Positions 14,777 through 19,531 of a stretch of DNA of 20,460 bases are shown here, piece by piece. Where the stretch lies: assembly GCA_905371595.1 (NCBI GenBank), contig CAJPLU010000015.1, positions 1 to 20,460 of the forward strand. Direction: 5' to 3'. The position numbers and the translations under genes are program-made. Numbering within the stretch: the first letter of the stretch is position 1; every line of letters begins with the position of its first letter. The notes below the pieces were generated by a model. The model was not told where the DNA came from, did no database searches, and saw only the letters and a list, made by a program, of their open reading frames with translations. This DNA is from Candidatus Saccharimonadota bacterium (GTDB lineage: Bacteria; Patescibacteriota; Saccharimonadia; Saccharimonadales; Saccharimonadaceae).

Positions 14777-15500
14777 GTTTGCTCGCTTTCTTTTTCTTTA
14801 ATATAACGGCTTGCTGCTCGGGCGTAAATCGCCGCGATTCGCGCATTTTTTGGTAAGCTTTGTTGCGCGTCCAAGTGTCGATATGCTCGTTTTCTAATTC
14901 CGCCAGCGTTAGCTCAAAAAAGTGTACTGCCGCCGTCGCATACAGCCAGGCCAATGCCATTTTGACGTAATAACCGTCGTGTTTAACGTTTCGCAGCACT
15001 GCGAAAACCTGATTGATGTGTGCTTCGTCTAGGAAATTAGTCATCAGCGAAATCACGCCGTAGCGCACCGTGAACTCGTCTTCATTCTGTAAGCATTCTA
15101 GTGCAAAATCCCACCACACTTCGCCAGCAAAGCGTCGCTTTTTCTCGACAAACACATCAATGTGCGCCCACGAATCAACGCATGGTAAGTATTGCCGAGT
15201 CAGCCTAATCGCCTCCTCGTCGCTGATTTTAGCGCGGTTAATCAACAAACCGCACAACAAAACATACTCGTAGAGATTGCTCGGTGCCGCCAGCAGCCGG
15301 CTGATATCCGCTGCCGCCAGCAGCCGGCTGATATCCGCTGCCGACATCTCGCCAGCCAGCTCCTTCGCTAGCCGCCGCAAATCCGGCACGCGCACGCCGA
15401 TGACCGGCATCTTAGTGTTGACGATGCGCCGGTTAAAGGCGGCGTAGGATTCGTTGCCTTGGGCGAGGTCTGTCAGTTGAGCTTTAATACGATCGTACAT
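14769..15500 (-). CDS. AlkD-like DNA alkylation repair protein (HEAT-repeat glycosylase family)
   Basis: 243 residues. The AlkD family (PF08713) is an all-helical HEAT-like scaffold; AlkD excises N3- and N7-alkylpurines. Recognisable are VIGVRVPDLRRLAKEL near the N-terminus, the SWAHIDVF block and the C-terminal NKAYQKMRESRRFTPEQ. AlkD uses a Trp and an Asp near the lesion; WAHID is a plausible counterpart, but some family members are inactive scaffolds. The ATG at 15500 follows GAGG at 10 nt and is two bases after the stop of the small upstream ORF. A perfect 27-bp tandem duplication adds a second AADISRLLA to one helix. Confidence 0.88.
   Translation of the reverse strand: MYDRIKAQLTDLAQGNESYAAFNRRIVNTKMPVIGVRVPDLRRLAKELAGEMSAADISRLLAAADISRLLAAPSNLYEYVLLCGLLINRAKISDEEAIRLTRQYLPCVDSWAHIDVFVEKKRRFAGEVWWDFALECLQNEDEFTVRYGVISLMTNFLDEAHINQVFAVLRNVKHDGYYVKMALAWLYATAAVHFFELTLAELENEHIDTWTRNKAYQKMRESRRFTPEQQAVILKKKKASKLE
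15286..15339. repeat. Perfect 2 x 27-bp tandem repeat inside the AlkD-like gene
   Basis: 15286-15312 and 15313-15339 are identical. On the minus strand each unit encodes AADISRLLA, so the gene gains exactly nine residues in frame. The lack of any difference suggests a recent event. Confidence 0.95.
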
Positions 15501-15502
15501 AT

Positions 15503-15622
15503 TTACAATTCCTCGATTTCGAGCGCTTCTTTTTGCCAATCTGGACTATACATCACCTCTCCCGCTAGAAAAATATCTGGGATCAAGTCTTGATTGAATG
15601 AAACTGGAGTCTTAATAATCAT
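15503..15622 (-). pseudogene. 39-residue fragment resembling the N-terminus of a nucleoside 2-deoxyribosyltransferase-like protein
   Basis: An ORF from the ATG at 15622 to a TAA two bases before the AlkD-like start. It reads MIIKTPVSFNQDLIPDIF and then LAGEVMYSPDWQKEALEIEEL. The IFLAG...DWQ pattern resembles the first strand and loop of small nucleoside 2-deoxyribosyltransferase-like proteins (usually about 120-160 residues). The rest of the fold is missing, so it is probably a truncated relic, possibly kept because its translation couples to the next gene. An extended TGT-TAGAAT box occurs about 50 bp upstream. The family link is by motif only. Confidence 0.45.
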
Positions 15623-15783
15623 TGCGCAATTGAAAAAAATATCAAAACAGAGCGACTCTTTCGAACCTTCTAAAGTCTATTCTAACAAACCTCCAAAATA
15701 AAACCAATTAAACTGCTCTTAGGCGGAATTATTGAGCGTACAAATAACGCTACACATTTACGATAACTTCACGATCATGAAAA

Positions 15784-15792
15784 TGATATAAT
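15784..15792 (+). promoter_or_regulatory. Extended -10 promoter of the 55-residue membrane protein gene
   Basis: TGA-TATAAT ends 10 nt before the ATG at 15803, with no recognisable -35 and no Shine-Dalgarno. Confidence 0.6.
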
Positions 15793-15802
15793 ACTAGTAC
15801 CA

Positions 15803-15970
15803 ATGGAAATAGTAGTAATTGTACTAGCGATAATCATACTGCTCGTAATCGCCGGCAGGCGTAAGCCAGCGGAATCTGCGCGCAGTATCAATGACCAGGA
15901 TGAACAGAAAAGACAGAACACCGACGAACTAATCACGGTGATTTTGCCGACGATAAACAATGACAAATAA
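15803..15970 (+). CDS. Small single-pass membrane protein, 55 residues
   Basis: The ORF begins MEIVVIVLAIIILLVIAG, one membrane helix, followed by RRK and a hydrophilic tail rich in Asp, Glu, Asn and Gln. Topology should be N-out, C-in by the positive-inside rule. A consensus extended -10 and a shared terminator bracket it tightly, which supports it being real despite its size. Function unknown. Confidence 0.6.
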   Translation: MEIVVIVLAIIILLVIAGRRKPAESARSINDQDEQKRQNTDELITVILPTINNDK

Positions 15971-15972
15971 AC

Positions 15973-15993
15973 AAAAAAGACGGCAATACCGTC
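15973..15993 (-). terminator. Terminator shared by tRNA-Thr(GGT) and the small membrane protein gene
   Basis: Stem GACGG (15979-15983) with CCGTC (15989-15993). On the minus strand it is followed directly by six T (15973-15978), the classic form, 18 nt after tRNA-Thr. On the plus strand AAATTTT follows, so it may act both ways. Confidence 0.7.
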
Positions 15994-16011
15994 AAATTTT
16001 GGGGTCTAATT

Positions 16012-16087
16012 TGGAGCCACGATCGGGGCTTGAACCCGAGACCTCATCCTTACCATGGATGCGCTCTACCAACTGAGCTATCGCGGC
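16012..16087 (-). tRNA. tRNA-Thr (anticodon GGT)
   Basis: 76 nt with encoded CCA (16012-16014). Acceptor GCCGCGA/TCGTGGC (one G-T pair), anticodon stem CATCC/GGATG with loop ATGGTAA (anticodon GGT), T-arm TCGGG-TTCAAGC-CCCGA. A second tRNA-Thr (TGT) is at 18698. Confidence 0.95.
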
Positions 16088-16156
16088 AAGCTTTGCCAGT
16101 GCTGGTCTCGCGGATGCAAGTTTTGCGCGCCAGCTATTTTGGCAAACTACTACTGG

Positions 16157-16186
16157 ATTTTAACATATTTACGCCGTTGGAGGCAA
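16157..16186 (-). promoter_or_regulatory. Possible promoter of tRNA-Thr(GGT)
   Basis: Minus-strand TTGCCT (16181-16186), an 18-bp spacer and TAAAAT (16157-16162), also preceded by TG. The predicted start is about 60 nt before the tRNA. Confidence 0.45.
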
Positions 16187-16187
16187 G

Positions 16188-16472
16188 CTACTTGCGGCGG
16201 CGCGTTTTGCTAGCGCTCGATTCGGGTTTCGGCAGGTTCGGCGCTACGAATGCTTCCAATAGTGCCCAGGCGATACCGTTTACCAAGTAAACTACCGCGA
16301 ATCCGGCAGCAATCGTCGCGACTAAACGACTTTGCGGTATATTCAGGAGTGTTAGTAATCCAGCTAGAACCAGCCCGATGAAAACTACTGTTAGATAAGC
16401 TTGCTGTAATTTGCGGCGCTGATCTTTTTGGTGGCTCCAACTGCTCAGCGACTGCTTAATAAACTCGTACAT
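16188..16472 (-). CDS. Hypothetical two-helix membrane protein, 94 residues
   Basis: From the ATG at 16472: a charged, helical N-terminus, two membrane helices (LTVVFIGLVLAGLLTLL and LVATIAAGFAVVYLVNGIAWALL) and a basic tail ending KTRRRK. I do not recognise it. The frame stays open upstream to 16730, but that region contains a tRNA terminator and a tRNA fragment. A TGC-TATAAT box ends 7 nt before this ATG, so the short form is right. Confidence 0.7.
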   Translation of the reverse strand: MYEFIKQSLSSWSHQKDQRRKLQQAYLTVVFIGLVLAGLLTLLNIPQSRLVATIAAGFAVVYLVNGIAWALLEAFVAPNLPKPESSASKTRRRK

Positions 16473-16479
16473 ACTATAT

Positions 16480-16488
16480 ATTATAGCA
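16480..16488 (-). promoter_or_regulatory. Extended -10 promoter of the two-helix membrane protein gene
   Basis: Minus-strand TGC-TATAAT followed by seven bases and then the ATG at 16472, the geometry of a leaderless message. Confidence 0.65.
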
Positions 16489-16509
16489 TATACAATGTAT
16501 AAAGTCAAT

Positions 16510-16537
16510 AAAAAACCGCCCGCGAGTAGCGGACGGC
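16510..16537 (-). terminator. Displaced terminator of tRNA-Tyr
   Basis: Stem CCGCCCGC (16516-16523) with GCGGACGG (16529-16536), one mismatch, loop GAGTA, then six T on the minus strand (16510-16515). It lies 16 nt past the duplicated tRNA-Tyr 3' end. It is the right place for the original tRNA terminator before the insertion. Confidence 0.75.
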
Positions 16538-16552
16538 CTAAAAATCTACGCA

Positions 16553-16579
16553 TGGTACCGGAGGTAGGACTCGAACCTA
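16553..16579 (-). repeat. Duplicated 27-nt 3' end of tRNA-Tyr (distal att-like site)
   Basis: Identical over 27 nt to 18605-18631, covering CCA, the acceptor 3' strand and most of the T-arm. The next base on each side differs. No tRNA body adjoins it, so it is a fragment left by integration. Confidence 0.92.
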
Positions 16580-16612
16580 TTTCCAAAGTAAGCCCAGACT
16601 CTAGCAAATACA

Positions 16613-16625
16613 TCAGAGCAAAACC
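16613..16625. repeat. Inverted repeat, left inner end of the island
   Basis: TCAGAGCAAAACC, the exact reverse complement of 18590-18602. Similarity continues inward after a one-base gap (TGTTCG on both sides). Confidence 0.7.
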
Positions 16626-16630
16626 CTGTT

Positions 16631-16659
16631 CGGCGGGTCGCCCGCGCCCCGACCCGCCG
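16631..16659. terminator. Strong GC-rich hairpin downstream of the GNAT-ASCH gene
   Basis: Perfect 10-bp stem (CGGCGGGTCG at 16631-16640, CGACCCGCCG at 16650-16659), 9-nt loop. It lies about 150 bp after the minus-strand gene and lacks a direct T tail (TTTT comes eight bases later), so terminator function is only possible. The rest of 16580-16805 holds weak inverted repeats (GGCTAGT/ACTAGCC at 16691 and 16729) and no gene. Confidence 0.5.
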
Positions 16660-16805
16660 AAATAAAGCAAATAATTACGCAAGAGAAGTAGGCTAGTTGT
16701 TCGGTATCTTAAGTCAGATATCAGTGACACTAGCCCAAGTCACTCGCATTTATTCAGATGGACTTCTCCAATCTGGGGGATGCGCACCCCTCTCTGTTGT
16801 CCTAT

Positions 16806-18143
16806 CTACTTCTCGATCTCGATGACGTGAACGCCGAGGTGCTCCTTGCGGGCGGGGTAAATCTTGCGGAGGAGGTGAAGCGCTTCCTCCGCGTCCCTAG
16901 CCTGTGGCACGATCTGCTGCCACGATTCGGTGGCCAGCATGTCGGCGAAGTTGTTGTAGATGCGGATCGACCTGATCCGCACTACGCCCGACGTGTGACC
17001 GGTCTCAAGCTGCAACAACTGTCCCGCCTTAAGGCGCTTGATGCTGTTGTAGCCGACCCTCACCTCGAGGGTCTTGCGCCCCGACATGATGGCATCGTAG
17101 TACGGACGCTTGATGCGCATCTTACGCACGGTTGCTCCTTCCTTGTTGAAGTTCAGTCCCCACTGTTGCACGACACTGTTTGGTGCGTACCCTCCCGGGA
17201 ACACACCTTCGAGCGTCCAGCCGTGGCGCTGGAGACAGGCAACCTGCCACGGCTCGGGAACCAAGTGGACGTACAGCTTGTGACCATAGTCCTCCAACAG
17301 CCCCTGCAGATCAATGACAAGCGCCTCGAACGCCTCTTCTGATGATGCCACGAGAGGCATCAGCTTGATAGGCTGCCCCTTCTTCGGGGTTGCGCCAGCG
17401 GCTCCGACCACCTTACCGTCACACTCAGCAACGAAGATGATCTTGAACTTGGCGTTGACATCGCCAAGTTCCCGGCGACGGTAGCCAGCGAACAAGGCAT
17501 CAACCCAGTCGTCATCCACACCGTTGAAGTTGCCACTCATCTGGGACAGGATGAGAGCTCGCGCGCTGTCGGCGTGCAGGCTCTCATCAAACGGAACCAC
17601 AGAGATGTTCGGTGAGTCGAAACCCGCCTCATCCACGAGCTGCTTGTACAGCATGTGCTCGTCGATACCCATCTTGTAGTGGTTGTGAGCTGTTCCAGTG
17701 ATGCGGAAGCCCTTCCGGAGGAAGAACTGAAGTGCCTTCTGGTTCGGTGACGCGACAGTGCAGTACAGCTGCCGAGCACCGAGGCTGCGGGCGAAATCTT
17801 CGGCGTGCTTGAGCAACGTGCTACCGATTCCCAGCCTCACCCGGTACACCGTGTCAACAATGAGAGGACTGATCTTGGCAGTCCCCTGTTTCTTGTTGAC
17901 AACGTGAACGATTCCTGCCGGCTGTCCGCTAACCTCAGCGATGAACATGTGCTGCCCAGAAGAAAACTGGCCAACACGGTCAATGCCTCCAGCCATGTGG
18001 GCATCAAAGATGCGCCGAGCGTGGGCGCGGTGGTCTCCGTCATAGAACGGAGTGAGCGCCCGGACCATGAGGTCCGAAACAAAACTGAAGTCGCTCGCGA
18101 TAGCCTCGCGCACGACGATGTCACTGACTGACGACTCAGTCAT
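16806..18143 (-). CDS. GNAT-GNAT-ASCH fusion protein
   Basis: 445 residues. Domain 1 (about 8-162) is a GNAT acetyltransferase with the acetyl-CoA loop RVRLGIG (101-107) and the C-terminal FFLRKGFRITG. Domain 2 (about 178-332) has a GNAT-like layout (FVAECDGKVVGAAG, CLQRHGWTLEGVFPGGY) but no clear acetyl-CoA loop, so it may be inactive. Domain 3 (about 338-445) is an ASCH/PUA-like RNA- or nucleoside-binding domain with MSGRKTLEVRVG. Codons are strongly C/G-ending (GAC, ATC, TTC), unlike neighbours, which suggests transfer. The ATG at 18143 follows GGAAGG at 9 nt; a GTG at 18152 would sit on the ribosome site. The substrate is unknown. Confidence 0.85.
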   Translation of the reverse strand: MTESSVSDIVVREAIASDFSFVSDLMVRALTPFYDGDHRAHARRIFDAHMAGGIDRVGQFSSGQHMFIAEVSGQPAGIVHVVNKKQGTAKISPLIVDTVYRVRLGIGSTLLKHAEDFARSLGARQLYCTVASPNQKALQFFLRKGFRITGTAHNHYKMGIDEHMLYKQLVDEAGFDSPNISVVPFDESLHADSARALILSQMSGNFNGVDDDWVDALFAGYRRRELGDVNAKFKIIFVAECDGKVVGAAGATPKKGQPIKLMPLVASSEEAFEALVIDLQGLLEDYGHKLYVHLVPEPWQVACLQRHGWTLEGVFPGGYAPNSVVQQWGLNFNKEGATVRKMRIKRPYYDAIMSGRKTLEVRVGYNSIKRLKAGQLLQLETGHTSGVVRIRSIRIYNNFADMLATESWQQIVPQARDAEEALHLLRKIYPARKEHLGVHVIEIEK

Positions 18144-18204
18144 GATGTACACCTTCCTGTGATGGCTACGATTTTTGACGTAGCAATAGGGTAGGACAAC
18201 TATT

Positions 18205-18213
18205 ATTGTATCA
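18205..18213 (-). promoter_or_regulatory. Possible promoter of the GNAT-ASCH gene
   Basis: Minus-strand TGA-TACAAT, about 60 nt before the ATG. It overlaps the 3' end of the upstream ASCH gene. Confidence 0.35.
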
Positions 18214-18552
18214 TCAAGCTAGCTTGAATTCAATACCAATTACACCGTTTTTAAGCTGATCTTCCATAGAATAGAATTCATTGATCTGATTTTCTAGCCA
18301 CTGCACACTTTCTCCACCAAATTTGCCTGGGTGGTTGTGAGAGAATAAATCCTTAAAAGTTTTGTAGCGTAATAGTCCAATCACTTCAACTGGTACGGTT
18401 TGGTCTGGGTTTTCTCGATTTGTAAAAATAATCTTATCGCCTATTTTAATCTGTTGGCGCTTTTCGTCGTAAAGTCGTGATTCTATGGTTTTTTGTCCTG
18501 AAATAATAGCGTCAAAAGGAATTGTTGCGAGTTTTAGGTGATGTGTGTTCAT
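18214..18552 (-). CDS. Stand-alone ASCH-domain protein
   Basis: 112 residues forming one ASCH (PUA-superfamily) domain: LATIPFDAIISGQKTIESRLYD, then IKIGDKIIFTNRE, VEVIGLLRYKTFKDLF and the C-terminal VIGIEFKL. ASCH proteins bind RNA or nucleosides. E. coli YqfB, of similar size, hydrolyses N4-acetylcytidine using Lys, Thr and Glu residues; here GQKTIESR supplies a similar K-T-x-E set. The ATG at 18552 has TATAAT ending 7 nt upstream; an in-frame upstream start would read through that box. It lies between tRNA-Tyr and the GNAT-ASCH gene, in the same direction. Confidence 0.85.
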   Translation of the reverse strand: MNTHHLKLATIPFDAIISGQKTIESRLYDEKRQQIKIGDKIIFTNRENPDQTVPVEVIGLLRYKTFKDLFSHNHPGKFGGESVQWLENQINEFYSMEDQLKNGVIGIEFKLA

Positions 18553-18559
18553 AAATTGA

Positions 18560-18565
18560 ATTATA
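18560..18565 (-). promoter_or_regulatory. -10 box of the ASCH gene
   Basis: Minus-strand TATAAT with seven bases to the ATG at 18552 and no Shine-Dalgarno. Transcription from the tRNA operon may also read in, because the tRNA terminator has been displaced. Confidence 0.55.
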
Positions 18566-18589
18566 CCCAATTTTAAGATATCGAACAAC

Positions 18590-18602
18590 GGTTTTGCTCT
18601 GA
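18590..18602. repeat. Inverted repeat, right inner end of the island
   Basis: GGTTTTGCTCTGA, the exact reverse complement of 16613-16625, two bases from the tRNA-Tyr CCA end. Confidence 0.7.
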
Positions 18603-18604
18603 AT

Positions 18605-18631
18605 TGGTACCGGAGGTAGGACTCGAACCTA
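18605..18631 (-). repeat. Proximal att-like site in tRNA-Tyr
   Basis: The 3'-most 27 nt of tRNA-Tyr, duplicated exactly at 16553-16579. The intact gene is retained, as is usual for integrases that reconstitute the tRNA. Confidence 0.9.
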
Positions 18632-18689
18632 CGAAGCTAAAAAGCGGGAGATTTACAGTCTCCTGTCATTGCCACTAGACGACTCCGGC
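18605..18689 (-). tRNA. tRNA-Tyr (anticodon GTA)
   Basis: 85 nt with encoded CCA and a long variable arm. Anticodon stem GGAGA/TCTCC with loop CTGTAAA (GTA), T-arm GTAGG-TTCGAGT-CCTAC, acceptor GCCGGAG/CTCCGGT. Its 3' end is the proximal copy of the 27-nt island repeat. Confidence 0.95.
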
Positions 18690-18697
18690 ATGAATTA

Positions 18698-18774
18698 TGG
18701 AGCCGACTCTCGGACTCGAACCGAGGACCTGCTGTTTACAAAACAGCTGCTCTAGCCAGCTGAGCTAAGTCGGC
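18698..18774 (-). tRNA. tRNA-Thr (anticodon TGT)
   Basis: 77 nt with encoded CCA. Acceptor GCCGACT/AGTCGGC, anticodon stem GCTGT/ACAGC with loop TTTGTAA (TGT), T-arm CTCGG-TTCGAGT-CCGAG. It is 8 nt upstream of tRNA-Tyr, in the same transcript. Confidence 0.95.
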
Positions 18775-18810
18775 ATAAATTGAAAGGTACGACCCGAAAG
18801 CACACCTAAC

Positions 18811-18839
18811 AGTGTAGCGTATTTGCATAACCTTGGCAA
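18811..18839 (-). promoter_or_regulatory. Promoter of the tRNA-Thr-tRNA-Tyr operon
   Basis: Minus-strand TTGCCA (18834-18839), a 17-bp spacer and TACACT (18811-18816), about 36 nt before the tRNA-Thr 5' end. Confidence 0.6.
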
Positions 18840-18844
18840 GTGTT

Positions 18845-19507
18845 TTATCGCGGAGAGATGGCGCCAGCTGGCTGTTTGACGCGGCGGTCGACATGCTGTC
18901 CGCGCGACATGGCGCGATTGATTTTGTCGCGAATAGCAGCGGCCTTCTCTTTCTGGCCGTTGCGATCGTACGAATCGGCTAAAATGTTAATGCTTTGAAT
19001 GCTTGGCTCTAGGGTGACGGCGCGCTCCAGGTGTTGCAAGACGAGCTTGGCATTGCCGAGTTTTTCTTGTACTTTGGCATAGGCTATGTGGCGCGAAGCG
19101 ACTTCTTCTTCCATCTCTAGAGCCTGCTCGAATGCCAGGGCGGCCTTTTCGTAGCTTTCGGTTTCGTAGTAAATCAAGCCGACATTATGCAAGCTAGAGG
19201 CGCTTGGCTCTAAGCTTTGGGCGATTTCGAAACATTCAATGGCGTCATCGTAGGCATGCTGCTTGGCATACAAAATACCTAGACGGTTGTAAGCGTTGGC
19301 GTTTTTGGCGTCGATGCGCAGAATGGTCAGCAGGGCTTTTTCGGCGCGCAGATATTTTTGCGCTTTGAGCGATTCTTGAGCGATTTCCCAGAGCTTATCA
19401 AGCTTTGATGATAATTTCGCTGGTAAGTCGCCTGCGATGTCTTCGGGCGACTGGCGGTACGCGACTGCTGCGGCGCCTAGTCCCAGAACCAGTAAAAATC
19501 CAAACAT
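18845..19507 (-). CDS. Membrane-anchored TPR-repeat protein
   Basis: 220 residues. A short N-terminal hydrophobic segment (MFGFLLVLGLGAAAVAY) anchors it. Several tetratricopeptide repeats follow, for example NAYNRLGILYAKQHAYDDAIECFE, SLHNVGLIYYETESYEKAA and SINILADSYDRNGQKEKAAAI, then a basic tail. TPRs are scaffolds for protein partners; none is identifiable. I chose the ATG at 19507: the in-frame ATG three codons earlier lies only one base after a TATAAT, too close to be transcribed. It follows holB by 24 bp but has its own promoter. Confidence 0.85.
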   Translation of the reverse strand: MFGFLLVLGLGAAAVAYRQSPEDIAGDLPAKLSSKLDKLWEIAQESLKAQKYLRAEKALLTILRIDAKNANAYNRLGILYAKQHAYDDAIECFEIAQSLEPSASSLHNVGLIYYETESYEKAALAFEQALEMEEEVASRHIAYAKVQEKLGNAKLVLQHLERAVTLEPSIQSINILADSYDRNGQKEKAAAIRDKINRAMSRGQHVDRRVKQPAGAISPR

Positions 19508-19517
19508 ACTATGCATT

Positions 19518-19526
19518 ATTATAGCA
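19518..19526 (-). promoter_or_regulatory. Extended -10 promoter of the TPR gene
   Basis: Minus-strand TGC-TATAAT ending 10 nt before the ATG at 19507, in the gap after holB. Confidence 0.6.
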
Positions 19527-19531
19527 CATAA

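Larger units (their letters stand above)
16553..18604. mobile_element. Genomic island of 2,052 bp inserted in tRNA-Tyr
   Basis: Bounded by the 27-nt direct repeat of the tRNA-Tyr 3' end. It contains a GC-rich GNAT-GNAT-ASCH gene, an AT-richer ASCH gene, a strong GC-rich hairpin, and a 13-bp inverted repeat near both inner ends. No integrase, transposase or excisionase is visible, so it is either a remnant or is mobilised by functions elsewhere. The two cargo genes differ in base composition, so the island is a mosaic. Confidence 0.8.

Noticed and set aside
16553..16579. A second functional tRNA
   Set aside because: Only the T-arm and acceptor 3' strand are present; no D-arm or anticodon arm lies next to it.
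16473..16730. Extension of the 94-residue membrane protein to 180 residues
   Set aside because: It would read through the T6 terminator, the tRNA-Tyr fragment and the island junction. A TATAAT box sits right before the internal ATG.
16758..17342. Long plus-strand open frame opposite the GNAT-ASCH gene
   Set aside because: The minus strand shows clear GNAT and ASCH motifs. The plus-strand frame is a by-product of GC-rich third positions.
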